Numbered from the stretch's first letter, positions 32,390-44,091 are shown. The stretch is DNA of 64,000 bases from Myotis daubentonii (GCF_963259705.1 NC_081841.1:89541063-89605062), one strand, 5' to 3'. Notes: generated by a model from the letters alone, not told the origin. Program-made: numbers and translations.

Positions 32390-33136
32390 AAGTCTTCTGG
32401 GTGTCATGGGGCAGACTGGGTCCTGGGAGTCATTGTTACTGCCCTTGGATAAATCAATTGTTTTCCACATGACAAGTCTATCCCACAATCCATTGGTCAA
32501 ACAAGGGATAGGAACTCCTCAGTCCCTAATTCACTTCCTAGCCACCCCCTGAGAATTCTCTGAAGACCACTAAAAATTAAAAAAGACAATGTCAGAGCCA
32601 GCAGCTGGGGAAAGCTAGGAGGCTAGGGACAAGAATTCCCTAAACCACGCTCCCCAGTCTGGCTTTCATATTCCACAGAGAAAACAGGCAAGCTCCATTG
32701 AATGTCCTTGTTTGGAGGATGGGCCTTTCCTGTAAGCTTAATATTTTCCATCTGTGCATATATGTCAAAACATGTGTTTATAACATACAATCCTATTTTT
32801 AAACATCCAGAGTAATAAGTGCACTATAGGGAGGGGCATTTATTTGTTATATTAACGGATTTTTTACATTATAATATAAAACTCTAATGCATTTGTTTTC
32901 AAAGTAAATTTCCTGAAACTGTAAAAATGCCTTTTTTTTTCTTCAGAATAAAGTCCTCTGGGGTATTAGGGGCAGGCTGGGTCCTGAGAGTCACTATTAC
33001 TGCTTTTGTATAAATCAAGCTGTTTCCACATGCCAAGTATATCCCACAATCCATTCATCAAACAAAGGATAAAAACTTGTCCTCCCAATCTACTTCCTAC
33101 CCCACCCCCAAGAATTCTCTTAAAGCCACTAAAATT
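32390..33136 (+). repeat. Duplicated segment of about 190 bp, copies about 560 bp apart
   Basis: 32390-32578 and 32951-33136 are the same sequence in direct orientation at roughly 80% identity. Shared blocks include 'ctgggtcctg', 'atcccacaatccatt' and 'agaattctct'. The roughly 370 bp between them is unrelated. The pair could be an old local duplication or the two ends of an unrecognised element. Confidence 0.85.
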
Positions 33137-33394
33137 TTTTCTAACCTAGACAAACTGAGAAACTAAACATGGGTGATTATGGCAAGGGAAAAGGGAATGT
33201 CACAAATGGGAAGGGGGTCTGAGGGATGTTCTGATAAGCCCCTCTAATAATCACTGGCCCAAAACACCTTAAATGGAGCTCTACTTATATTAATAAAATG
33301 CATTCATTTTTTGAAATCACATATGTCATCTGTAGACAGATCCACCTTGGGAGTAATCTTTAATATTTGTATCAGTGAAAGAACAGCCAACTAT

Positions 33395-33590
33395 GGGTGT
33401 CGAGTTCGATGTGCAATAGAAGCACCTGGAATGATTTTCAACTTACACATGTGAGCACCACAGCTGAGAATTCTGATTCAGTGCATCGCGGGGGATCCAG
33501 GCATCAATATCTTAACAAGTTCTGCCCCCACCCCACTCTTCCACCACCACATGCACATCAAATTCTGAAAAGCGTTGGGCTAGTTAATGT
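33395..33590. mobile_element. MER5-type hAT-Charlie element
   Basis: Landmarks: 'agaagcacctggaatgattt', 'gagaattctgattcagtgca', 'gcatcaatatcttaacaagt' and 'gcacatcaaattctgaaaag'. Old and inactive. Confidence 0.55.
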
Positions 33591-33955
33591 AAAATGGGAG
33601 ACAGTCCCTACAGGTTGGGGGAGGTGAAGAAATTCCACAGGACGACCCACAAGCAAAGAATCACTCCTGGCTTTACCAAGATGCTGAGGAGAAAGGTGTG
33701 TCCAGATTTTATTAAGAGAAACTGAAGGCTACACAGCTCTTTAACATAATGTATTCAGTTTAAAATTAAAAGGTGTTCATCTTTTGAACCCCTTCTGTCA
33801 CTCACAAACCTTGGCCCTATTTTTGTACTATTTTGCCCATTCTCCATATTTATTGCAATTTCTGACATGGAATTTTAGGTGCAGATCAATAGGTGTTACT
33901 GAGAAAAACAAGATAATAAACACATTATCCCTTCTGAGAGTTCATCAACCCAATG

Positions 33956-34290
33956 GTGTCCTATTTACTGTCAGCTCAGTCTACATAACAAAATGCCATA
34001 GCCCGGGTGGCTTAACAGATATTTATTTCTCACAGTTGTGGGGGCTTTGAAGTCCAAGATCAAGGTGCCAACCCATTCCATTCCTGATAAGGTCTTTCTT
34101 CCTAGCTTTCAGATGGCTGTGTCCTTGCGTGGCAGAAACAAGGGGTGAGAAGAGGGGAGGTCTGGTATCTCTTCTTCTTGTGAGCACATTCATCCTATCA
34201 CGGGAGCCCCTATGACCTCACTTTCAGATACTGTAACATTGGGGAAAGGAGCACAAATATTCATATGCAAGAATCCCTTTCATATTCTTC
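33956..34290 (-). mobile_element. MST/MLT1-type MaLR LTR (antisense)
   Basis: Antisense landmarks: 'cataacaaaatgccatagcc', 'cgggtggcttaacagatatt', 'ttatttctcacagttgtggg', 'aagtccaagatcaaggtgcc' and 'ctatgacctcactttc'. Old ERVL-MaLR solo LTR. Confidence 0.75.
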
Positions 34291-34688
34291 AGAAAAGAGG
34301 CTGTGAGCACCAGCCTACACATGAATATGTCAGGTCATCGTTTTCCTCAAATGAGTCATTCAAGGTGAGAATGCCAACTTATTTGAGAGACTGTAAATCA
34401 ATCTTACTTCCAAAGTAAAGATAGCTGATGTAGATTTCCACCATATCAACAATCAGGTGTTGATAGAAACATAACAATGACAAAAGATGAAACTCAAAAA
34501 TCAAGAATCCAAGTTGTTAATTGGTGATGATTGCTTGGTTAGTGACATAGACTGTTCAAAGTAAAGCAGTAAAGAATGAAATTATTCAACCACCTTTTTT
34601 TTAATTCTTCATAGATGATAGTTTTCTCATTGATTTCCAGAAAGAGTGAAAAAGAGAGAGGAGGGGAAGGGGGGAGAGAGAGAGAGAG

Positions 34689-35966
34689 AGAAACATGGTT
34701 GTGAACAAAAATAAACTCAAAATGGATAAAGGACTTAAATGTACGACGGGAAACCATAAAAATTCTAGAAGAATCCAAAGGCAACAAAATCTCAGACATA
34801 TGCCGAAGCAATTTCTTCACTGATACAGCTCCTAGGGCACTTGAAACTAAAGAAAAAATGAACAAATGGGACTACATCAAAATAAAAAGCTTCTGCACAG
34901 CAAAAGAAACCATCAACAAAACAACGAGAAAACCCACTGTGTGGGAAAACATATTTGCCAATGACATATCTGATAAGGGCCTAATCTCCAAAATTTATAG
35001 GGAACTCATACAACTTAACAAAAGAAAGATAAACAATCCAATCAAAAAATGGGCAAAGGACCTAAATAGACACCTTTCAAAAGAGGACATCCAGAAAGCC
35101 AAGAGACATATGAAAACATGCTCAAAGTCACTAATCATCCGAGAGATGCAAATCAAAACAGCAATGAGGTACCATCTCACACCTGTCAGACTGGCTATCA
35201 TCAACAAATCAACAAACGACAAGTGCTGGAGAGGATGTGGAGAAAAAGGAACACTTGTGCACTGCTGGTGGGAATGCAGACTGGTGCAGCCACTATGGAA
35301 GACAGTATGGAGTATCCTTAAAAAACTGAAAATGGAACTCCCATTTGACCCTGTGATCCCACTTCTAGGAATATATCCCAAGAAACCAGAAACACCAATC
35401 AGAAAGGATATATGCACCCCTATGTTCATAGCAGCACAATTCACCATAGCTAAGATCTGGAAAGAGCCTAAGTGCCCATCAGTAGATGAATGGATTAGAA
35501 AACTGTGGTACATCTACACGATGGAATACTATGCTGCTGTAAAAAGGAAGGAACTCTTACCATTTGCAACGGCATGGATGGAACTGGAGAGCATTATGCT
35601 AAGTGAAATAAGCCAGTCAATAAAGGAAAAATACCACATGATCTCACTCATTCATGGACAATAGAGACCATTATAAACTTTTGAACAATAATAGATACAG
35701 AGGCAGAGCTGCCTCAAACAGATTGTCAAACTGCAGCGGGAAGGCCGGGGAGGGTTGGGGGGCAGGAGGTAGGGGGGTAAGAGATCAACTAAAGGACTTG
35801 TATGCATGCATATAAGCATAACCAATGGACATAAGACACTGGGGGATAGGGGAGGCTAGGGGACTGTCTAGGGCGGGGGATAAAATGGATACATATGTAA
35901 TACCCTTTGTAATACTTTAAGCAATAAAAAAATAATAATAATAATAAAAAAGAAACATGGTTGTGA
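34689..35966 (+). mobile_element. Young 5'-truncated bat L1 nested in a SINE
   Basis: The L1 spans 34705-35950 with an exact 16-bp TSD AGAAACATGGTTGTGA (34689-34704, 35951-35966). It contains the C-terminal part of ORF2, then a 3' UTR with a G-rich tract (35740-35780), 'gagatcaactaaaggacttg' and an A-rich tail interrupted by T (AATAAT). The open ORF2 tail and exact TSD suggest a fairly recent insertion, later than the SINE. Confidence 0.94.
34705..35664 (+). pseudogene. L1 ORF2 C-terminal fragment, open
   Basis: About 319 codons remain open from the truncation point to the natural stop at 35662-35664. An internal ATG at 34858 opens 268 of them. The segment covers the region after the reverse transcriptase. 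It includes the conserved Cys-rich motif [18 protein letters not shown] with CX3CX7HX4C spacing (C123, C127, H135, C140 counted from that ATG). In L1 this motif helps bind RNA during target-primed reverse transcription. The endonuclease and reverse transcriptase are missing, so no activity is expected. Confidence 0.92.
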
Positions 35967-36133
35967 AACACATCCATTGGTTGCCTCCCACATGTGCCCC
36001 AATCGGGGCAGGGGAACCTGCAACCAAGGTGCATGCCCTTGACCTGGAATCGAACCCAAGAACCCTCAGTTCACAGGCTGACACTGTAACCACTGGGTCA
36101 AACCAGCTAGGGCTCAACCACTTTTTAATTCTT

Positions 36134-37334
36134 TATTCCTATCCATGAATTATTCACTCTATTTCATATAATTGTCTTTTGCAATCTTTCCCATTTCATT
36201 TATTTCTCTTACTTCAGATACCCTGTACTATGTGTTTTATAAAAGTGCTATACAGGCTGGTAAACTTGAAAGATATTTCTATATAAACATGTCAGAGATA
36301 GGACAGTTGTCTTCTTCTCTTATATTTCCATTACTTAGTACTTAAAGATGCTGATGAAATAGTGAACATTCTGTCATTTTATCATTGGCTTGCTCCCCTC
36401 CAGCCATCACTGGGAAGATTTTGAGCACAGACGTGCTATCAGATCTGTACTCCTAGAAATGAAGAGGTGCAGTGAATAGCAGTTACATTCTAATTATATT
36501 AATTCAGACTGCAATTTCTTTGAAATATAAAGAACCTGCTGTCAGGGTGGTGTGGACAATGGAGGCTGAACATGTCAACGACATGACATATTCCTCGCAC
36601 AGATTGCCAGATGTATTGTTGCCCAGGATTCTTCCTGAGAGCAAATTCAGCAAGCACTCTCAGTGTCAACTCCGGTGTAAGGCACTGGTTCATTTGTTAT
36701 CCTTCCAAGTTGCAGGTACGTCTGCCAGAAGAGTCTGCCAACAGATGATTTGGTAATTAAAATCATTTCCGTGGATGGAGGAGTGATTCAAAAATTGTTC
36801 CTCTTTTCTTTCTTTTCTTTCCTCTGTAAGAAAAAAAAAAACAACTCTGATAAATGCTGACATTGATTTGTTCTGAGAATTGTGTGATGGTGCAGAGAAC
36901 AGTGCTGGGCTGCCCACTCTAGTGCTTGAACACCTTTCCTGAGATTTGTCTATTAAGCTTTTCTACAGAATGTTAAAGTTCTGTTCTTTGCTGGTGCTAT
37001 ATCCTCCTTTATCTTGCAAAAGTTCATTGCAGATGTTAGCAACACCAAACAATATCACCCAATTTACATAAAAAGGAATCTTGTATCCCTCCCCTATGTC
37101 AGTAACTGTGCTAGGATAAGTAATAAACAATGGTGGCAGACTTTAAAACATTAAAATTGATCATAAATTACATATGTAATACAGATGGTAGTTCAATACC
37201 TGCCCCTAGTAGTTACTCAGAAAATATATTATACCTTCTTTTTTTTGTTTGTGTCCAAAAAGGGACACTATTTATAATTATTTACCAACCACATATTTAT
37301 AGTTATTGTCATCAAGACAAAAAAAATCAATTAA
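36134..37334. other. Non-coding, no recognised gene
   Basis: AT-rich unique sequence. No supported feature. Confidence 0.5.
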
Positions 37335-37550
37335 TATTTACTGAACACTTACTATGAGCAGTGTAAGCACTTACTATTATTCATTTATTTTACCCCTACT
37401 GCTTTATTCCTATGGCACTGGTGGAGAGGTGAAAGCACAGAGAAGGAAATTGGGCAATCCAGCACAATTAGAAAGTACCAGAACTGGAGATTCGACCCAA
37501 ACAGTCTGAATCACAAGCCCTCAAGCTTAACCATTTCACAATAATGTCAC
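37335..37550 (-). repeat. MIR (antisense)
   Basis: 'gtgaaagcacagagaaggaa', 'attgggcaatccagcacaat', 'gattcgacccaaacagtctg' and 'caagcttaaccatttcaca'. Confidence 0.75.
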
Positions 37551-37628
37551 ATGACACCACATAAATAAATTAACTGTAATAATTTTCTCAGACTACACAA
37601 TAGCCCATTAATCAGCTTATTTTTTTAA

Positions 37629-37846
37629 CTAGAGGCCCAGTGCATGAAATTTGTGCATGAGTAGGGTCCCTAGGCCTGGGCGGTGATCAGGGCCGATCGG
37701 GGCCTTCTGACTGCCAGCTGGGGCCTTCCTTTGTTCCTCACCACCCCCTGGTGGTCAGCACACATCATAGCGAGCAATCGAACTCCCAGTCTCCCGGTCA
37801 AACTCCCGAGGGGACACTTTGCATATTAGCCTTTTATATATATAGA
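37629..37846 (-). mobile_element. Short non-autonomous HeliBat-type Helitron
   Basis: Minus-strand 5' end TCTATATATATAAAAGGC at 37846 and 3' end 'gcactgggcctctag' at 37629, with the stem 'gcatgaaatttgtgc' next to it. At 218 bp it is the shortest Helitron here and lacks a G-rich minisatellite. Host bases are A before TC and T after CTAG. Confidence 0.9.
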
Positions 37847-38469
37847 TACTAATTTGGTTACTCTTTTTCTTTTCTTCTTCTCTCCTTCCTTCTTTCCTTC
37901 CTGCTCTTATGTCTGTATAAATAGCTGTTTCTGTTTTCATAGCAATAAAGCAAAGTTTTCTATTCTGCTATTCTCAGAGACCCAGGGTACTCTTTATAAG
38001 AGTCAGTAAATGGAAAAGAGTGTTCTAAGATAAATTTTAAACCACCTTATGAATTACTTTCTTCAAATCAAGACAGCCAAATAATGTAGATTCATAGACA
38101 TTGATGACTTAGAAGTTTACCATCATGCTAGTAGCATATATATACACACACATATACATATTATAAAATACTGCACTAAAATTTTAATTATGTTTAAATA
38201 TGTGAGTTCTTAGTGATATTGACAATACCACTAATTAACAATGAAAACAAAAAATTATGTTCACTTTAGAGGATACCAGAGAGAAGCAACTTAATTGTTC
38301 TGCAAACTGGTAGATAAAGGACAAGAACCAAGCCTTTATCCTGTTTTTTGTTATTGTTGTTGTTTTTTGGGTGTTTTTTTTTTAGGAACTTTACTTCACC
38401 TAACCAAAGAGCCAATGAGGGGGAAGTTCCTCCTCATAGAAATATCCCAGTAAATAAATGAAAAATAAA
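37847..38469. other. Non-coding, no recognised feature
   Basis: CT-rich patch at 37862-37905, otherwise AT-rich unique sequence. Confidence 0.5.
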
Positions 38470-38720
38470 TAATTGACAGACAACTGCCGTTATACAGTTA
38501 TCAAAACCTATGGATTGTGCACCACTAAGAGTGGCCTTTGAGTGAAAATGCTCAGTGGGTGTGGGTTCATCCATGTAAACAATGTACCACTCTGTGCAGG
38601 GTGTTGGTAGTGGAAGAAGATGGTGGGGAAGTGGATTGGGCAGAGACATATGGAGACTCTGTGCACTTCCCAGCAAATTTTGCTGTGAATCTAAAACTGC
38701 TCAAAAAATAAGGTCTATTT
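38470..38720 (+). repeat. Old L1M 3' end
   Basis: 'gtgggttcatccatgtaaac', 'aatgtaccactctgtgcagg', 'ttttgctgtgaatctaaaac' and 'tgctcaaaaaataaggtcta' match a mammalian L1M 3' UTR end. Confidence 0.65.
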
Positions 38721-38828
38721 TTTTCTAAGTAATCATAAAATTAAGATATCACAACTTTGCAATAACTAAAATATAAATGTAATCAGGCAAAAATCTTCAA
38801 TAGGCAATAACATTACATACATATACAT

Positions 38829-38884
38829 CTCTATGGAAATATACATATGTATATTTGTATATGTATATGTATATTTCCATAGAG
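38829..38884. repeat. 20-bp perfect inverted repeat
   Basis: CTCTATGGAAATATACATAT (38829-38848) is the exact reverse complement of 38865-38884. The 16-bp spacer is itself TA/GT-rich. The AT-rich part may have slipped, but the outer CTCTATGG/CCATAGAG bases are not low-complexity. Confidence 0.9.
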
Positions 38885-39102
38885 TGATACATATATATCA
38901 CTACTTATTACATAGTCTTATCAAAAACTTTGAACCAGAACTTGATAAAATCTCTTGCTCTAACTGTAAATATATAGATGGTACAAGGAATAAGAGGACA
39001 AATATATTTGAGGGCTCCTGAGGAAATACAAGCAAGAAAATTCAGAATAAAAAATCTTCAGGAAGAACAATCCCATTTCTTCATCTAAAAATTAACAGAA
39101 AA

Positions 39103-39200
39103 AAGAGCTCTGGTTGGTGTGGCTCGATTGATTGGAGCATCGTCCTGTAGCACAGAGAGGTGTTGAATTCAATTCCCAGTCAGGACACATACCTAGGTTT
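39103..39200 (+). mobile_element. VES-type SINE head, 3'-truncated
   Basis: 'ctctggttggtgtggctcga', 'ttgattggagcatcgtcctg', 'gaattcaattcccagtcagg' and 'acacatacctagg' represent only the tRNA-like head. The body and tail are missing. Confidence 0.8.
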
Positions 39201-39234
39201 TTAGGTATGTAAAGGTATTGTGGTCATTTTATTT

Positions 39235-39440
39235 TAAAAAATGCTTCTCTTAGAGACACATTGCAAGATGTACAGAGAAAAGGACACGATGTCTGTTATT
39301 TTCTTCAAAATAATGGGGTGCAGTCGATGTCATGAGGAAGACTGACCCTGGTGGGTGAAGCAAAATAAACACAGAGGTTCGTTGTACTACTTTATCTTCT
39401 TTTGCATGTGTTTAAAATGTTTTATAATAAAAGTTTGTAT
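39235..39440 (+). repeat. Old L1M 3' end
   Basis: 'aaaaggacacgatgtctgtt', 'cttcaaaataatggggtgca', 'gttcgttgtactactttatc' and 'ttttataataaaagtt'. Confidence 0.55.
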
Positions 39441-39540
39441 AACTTACAGAGTTACTTAACTTGCCTGAGCCTCATTTTCCTCATCTATAAAATAGAAATA
39501 ACAATATCTACAATAGAGCTAATATCCCCTTAGAGGTTTG
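39441..39540 (+). repeat. MIR fragment
   Basis: 'cagagttacttaacttgcct', 'gagcctcattttcctcatct' and 'ataaaatagaaataacaata'. Directly followed by the large hairpin, whose right arm holds the MIR-like 3' end. Confidence 0.8.
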
Positions 39541-39545
39541 TTTCT

Positions 39546-39681
39546 ATTCAGTAATAAGTGGTTCAAAATAAGTCTCCAAAAAGTATCTAATATTTACTGT
39601 GTGCCACTATTTAAAGCAACTGGCACACAGTAAATATTAGGTACTTTTTGAAGACTTATTTTGAACCACTCATTACTGAAT
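39546..39681. repeat. Inverted duplication with 61-bp arms and 14-bp loop
   Basis: 39546-39606 and 39621-39681 are reverse complements at 58 of 61 positions, separated by 14 bp. All three differences are transitions and could form G:U pairs in RNA. The right arm reads as the natural MIR-type sense 3' end (gcacacagtaaatatt), so the left arm is probably the inverted extra copy. No TSD or known MITE termini are visible. Confidence 0.95.
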
Positions 39682-39689
39682 TGACTGGT

Positions 39690-41469
39690 TTAAGCTTAGT
39701 GGGGTTTTCACGTTGTGCCCAGAATGCAGCAAGGCTGGGGACGGGACAAGAAAGGTCAGGTACCACCTTATCGGGCACTAGTTAGAGTTGTTGGGATTTC
39801 TTCATTTCAAACTTGTACCCAGTTACTATTTTTAGATTTGCTGAACCTGGAACACATGTAGATACCCTGGTTTTGCTAAATATCTATTCAATTCTAGACA
39901 AGTCCAGGTGCAAGGAGAAAGGGTGCGAATATATCACATCTCTTTAAGTCACTTATTCTGGTTCCACCTTCACTTCCACAGGCAGTTTTCTTTTATTAAA
40001 TACTGAAAGTAACAAATTATCTTCAAAACTAACTCTAAACCTACCAATTTCTCCCAACTCAAGCGCTCCATAATCATTCTTCTTTTTCTTTGCACTGCTG
40101 TTATAGTTATGCTCACAATGTTTGTGACACCAAAGTTTAAAGACCAAACTTTAGAGGGAAAAATTACAAAAGTAAAACAGAGGGGCCTCATGGCCAGAAA
40201 ATATGAGGTTGCTCAGAGGCATGGGCTGCTCTCAGAGAGGACAAGCTCACGCAGGAATTCTTCTGGTTAGGTTTGCAATCAACACAGTTTTTTGGCTCTC
40301 TGGGTCCTGCTGAAGACTCAAATTTGTTCAGAACTAAATCTGGACATTCTCCAGCTCATGGCTGCATGTCTATTCATCTGATTTCTGATCAAGCTAATTC
40401 TTATTTTTCTAACTTGCTTCCAATTCTAAAATGTAGCTCAAAAATAAATAAATAAACACAGAAAGTAATTAAAATGTCAACACTTCCCTAAAAAGGAACA
40501 TAAACCCTCTCTGGATTTTCTTCCCACTGGAAACATTGCTTTTCTCCAAGGCACCAGCCCATGTGCTGCAACCAACAGCCCCCACGGCTGGTCCAGGGGC
40601 CACGCACATCCATGCCCCTCCATCCATTACCTTGTTTGCAGTTCTCCTTCTCCCCTGCCATTTCTCACATGGAGCTATTCTATAAGTGAAGTACTTAAGT
40701 CTGTTTCTTTAACGGACTAATATCTACTCCATTGTAATGTATCCAAACTGTATGTGATATGAAATAAACCCTAGCAGCAATAAACTATTTGATCTAATGT
40801 GAACAAAGGGAATGTGGAGTCTAACAGCTTATTGTTCAGTGCAATGCAATAAGTTAACTGAGTTCCATTTTGCATAATGGGAGTCTGATCACTCTATTTA
40901 CCTTCCTTTGGATTGATTTGGATGGATTGTGACTCTCTTCCGAGTTAAACCAGTTTATGGGAAATAACTTTTTTAGATGAATTACATTAAAAAATGAAAT
41001 AAAGGAGAGAAAAATATGTCCTATTATTGTGTGATTTTTGTGTTTTGTTAGCTTAGTTCTTCAAAAGGGATTTCCCCATTAAGAGAAAAATGTTGTGACC
41101 ACTGACCCAAGAACTGTCTTGATGGAAATATTCAATTTGAGAGAAATAAACATTCATCCCCCATCCCAGCCCCTTTTCTATACTTGCTTCCATAGACTCC
41201 TGCCAGTTTCTTTGGTTGATGTTGCAAAGCACCTGTGGTGAAACTCTTGATTCCATCTTTCCAGTATATCCCTCTGCTGGCATCTCTCCTCCACATACTC
41301 AATTACTTAGCACTTCGGTGCACATAGTCTGACCAGCACTGCCAGTCAGTGCGTGCAGAGGGCTCCATCTAGGACCACAGCCCCAGCCCCGCCAAAGGTC
41401 TCCAAAATGCCCACCAAAATGTATCAAAACATGTTCCAATGATAATGGCTCCACAAATGATCACAACCA
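39690..41469. other. Non-coding, no recognised gene
   Basis: Unique sequence, including the open frames 39953-40191 (-) and 41053-41283 (-). Neither shows recognisable domains. Confidence 0.5.
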
Positions 41470-41640
41470 TCATTGTTGAGAACTAAGCATGAGCTAAACA
41501 TCTCTTTAATCCTTACAACAACCTGGCAGATTGGTATCATTTTCCAAATGAACAAGTAGTCTGATAGAAATTAAAAACTTTGCCAAATTTGCATAGCAAG
41601 TGACGGAATTACCTCTGGTAATTTCAAGGTCTGCACGGCA
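41470..41640 (-). repeat. MIR (antisense)
   Basis: 'tctctttaatccttacaaca', 'attttccaaatgaacaagta' and 'gccaaatttgcatagcaagt' in antisense order. Confidence 0.6.
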
Positions 41641-41899
41641 TGTTACATCACTGGCAAAAAGCTTATTAGCGAAATGGTATCTCTGTTTCTGCATGAGTGT
41701 CAAGGGAAAACTTACTCAAAGTGAGTGCTCCATCAGCAGTGAGTCTGGACCTCGTAATCATGTAGATGGAGTTATTTTGCCATACTTAACATGGGTGTAC
41801 CAATTCGGCTCTTTACAGATATATTTACATTTGTTTTGTGAATTATAAACTTCCTAAGGCCAGGACATTTATTTTATACATAACAGGACATCTGTGTGG

Positions 41900-42080
41900 T
41901 AAGGAGTTTGAGTCAGAAAACCTTAGTTTTCAATGTTAGCTCTATTTTGAACTAACTTTATTGTGAGCTCCAGTTTGTTGAACTCAAAAGTAAGAAAATA
42001 TACTACATAGAGTTGTAGGAAGAGTGAAATGAAATAACTTACATATACACATAGCACAGAGAAGATTATTAGTAGCTTCT
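41900..42080 (+). repeat. MIR (sense)
   Basis: 'aactttattgtgagctccag', 'tagagttgtaggaagagtga', 'aatgaaataacttacatata' and 'cacatagcacagagaagatt'. Confidence 0.6.
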
Positions 42081-42839
42081 AGGTGGGTTTTTTTTCCCCC
42101 TCCATATCCATCCAACATGTAGTACCTAAACATCCATTTTCCATGCATAGAAATACTCCATGGAAGTGTAATATACAACAGTGTTGTGACTGAAAGATAT
42201 CCTGATTGAAAATATTTCATATTATTTTCTCTTACAATTATTTATTGACACATATTTACCTATCTCACACACAAAAAAATGATTTTTAAAATACTTCTAA
42301 AACTTGGAGTAACAAAGTGAATAAAGTTACCTAGCATCCCATTCTATATGTCTTTTTTTTAAAATTCCTCCTTTTTTTTCTTCTCCTTTTGCTTATAATA
42401 TAAGAAATCTTTGGATGAAGAGCAAGGACATATAATTTTAAGCTTTTATCTCCTTACTTCTCTGACACAAACCTTTCCTTTTATTTGAGGGGGAATGAAC
42501 TAAGTAAAATAAGAAAAAGATTAATTATAAGTTTAAGGGCAAATTGAAGAAAAATACAAATGTCTTTGTGCACAAGAAAGAAATGCATGTCAAAGTTTGT
42601 TATAAGTGGCTGCAAATTTTAAAGATGTATAAGGAGGAAACATTTTTTTTTTTGAAAATAGTTTTACTTTGTTAAGGTCTAAATGAAATGTTTTTATTTA
42701 AAAATTAAACAAACAATCTTCTTTAATGAATCTTCTTTCATTACAAATAATCTTCTTTAATTTATTTCATCATTGGTTTTACTCTGGAGAATTCAAAGAA
42801 TTTAATACATTTCTTTGAGTTATAGTGAGAATATTACTT
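42081..42839. other. Non-coding, no recognised feature
   Basis: AT-rich, low-complexity patches. No gene. Confidence 0.5.
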
Positions 42840-42960
42840 GGAAGAATTTGAGTTGGTAAAATGACAGCTCAGAAAGGTTAAATAAAATATACAGGATCAC
42901 CCAGCAAATTAAAGACAGAAATTCAATAATTTGGAATTGAGAGAGTAGGATAGCTTTAAA
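42840..42960 (-). repeat. MIR fragment (antisense)
   Basis: 'gacagctcagaaaggttaaa' and 'ggatcacccagcaaattaaa'. Confidence 0.5.
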
Positions 42961-43254
42961 ATTAGATAACAGATAATTCCCTGGGTAGAACAACATGCTC
43001 AAGGACAGAAACTTCGCTTTTGAGTCTTCTTCTTCATACCCTAAAGGCACGTACAATATGAGATAGTATTTTCTTAAAAAGGAAGGGGCACAAAGCAATG
43101 CTTAGGGTGAACCCTGCAGAATGAGTAGGCCTTCCCAAGGTCAACACTGTGGAGAGGGAGCGGGGAGGGAGGCATTCCTGGCAGGCAGGAGAGCTGTGCA
43201 ACAGCATGAAAACATGAGTGTAGATGAATTGTTCTGGGAAAGATAAAGGGTGCT

Positions 43255-43575
43255 GTAGGCAAAATGAACATGTCCTCCAAAATTCATATGTTGAATCATA
43301 ATCCCCAATATGATGGCATTTGGAGGTAGGGCCTTTAAGAGGAGATTAGGTCAAGAGGACAGAGATCTCATGAATAGATAAGTGCGCTTATAAAAGAGAC
43401 CCCAGAGAGCTCTTTCACCGCTCCAGGAAACAGGCTCTCACCAAACACTGAATCTGCCAGCACCTGGATTTTGGACTTCTCAGCCTCCAAATCTGTGAGA
43501 AATAAATTTTTGTTGCTTATAAGCCATCCCCCAGTTGAAGTATTTGTTATAGCGGCCAGAACAAACTGATGTAAG
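43255..43575 (+). mobile_element. MST-type MaLR LTR
   Basis: Sense landmarks: 'aaaattcatatgttgaatca', 'taatccccaatatgatggca', 'tttggaggtagggcctttaa', 'gaccccagagagctctttca', 'tgagaaataaatttttgttg' and 'agcggccagaacaaactgat'. An ancient solo LTR with an LTR-type polyA signal (AATAAA). No retroviral coding sequence is adjacent. Confidence 0.87.
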
Positions 43576-43939
43576 AAGATAGAAGTTATATTTTTATGAG
43601 GTTTGTCTTTGGTAAAAATTAATATGTCAAGAATAAGGGTATGAAGTTGGGAGTAGAGAGACTAGTCATAATCATTACAAGGGTTGAGAGAGAACCCATG
43701 CTATAATTCTTGTTCAGCTGACTTTACATTCTGGGTAGCTGGGCTGGGACCACTCGCCAAAGATAATCCTCACTCCAGCACATCACACTGTTAGCACACT
43801 GAAATCACATTTACATCTTGGCAAATTACAGAGTATGTCATTTACCTTTGGGTTTACTCTAAATGACAAATCTGTAGCAGCCATTGTTGAAAAGAACACT
43901 GAGGACAGGATCCTGAAGACATCAAACAAATGCAAACCA
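43576..43939. other. Non-coding, no recognised feature
   Basis: Unique sequence between an LTR and an L2 fragment. Confidence 0.45.
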
Positions 43940-44074
43940 AGCCAGAATAGAGATTTGTCCTGCTTTGTTCACTGCATTATTCTCAGCAATGTAGTGCCTG
44001 GCACATAGTAGATGCTAAATAAATAAATGTTGAATGAATAAACAAACAAACAAATAAATAAATAAATAAATAAA
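43940..44074 (+). repeat. L2 3' end with (AAAT)n tail
   Basis: 'ttgttcactgcattattctc', 'gtagtgcctggcacatagta' and 'aataaatgttgaatgaataa', running into an (AAAC)/(AAAT) microsatellite (about 44037-44074). Confidence 0.8.
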
Positions 44075-44091
44075 TGGTTAGGATGCCGCAG

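Larger units (their letters stand above)
34620..36113 (-). mobile_element. VES-type bat SINE interrupted by an L1
   Basis: SINE halves lie at 34620-34704 (tail side, GA-rich tract) and 35967-36113 (tRNA-like head, 'tggaatcgaacccaagaacc', ending 'accagctagggc'). The SINE's own TSD is TCAACCACYT(T)nAATTCTT at 34586-34619 and 36114-36133. A complete SINE results when the L1 and one TSD copy are removed. Confidence 0.92.

Noticed and set aside
34995..35513. 172-codon minus-strand frame
   Set aside because: It is the antisense of the open L1 ORF2 tail, which carries the conserved Cys-rich motif.
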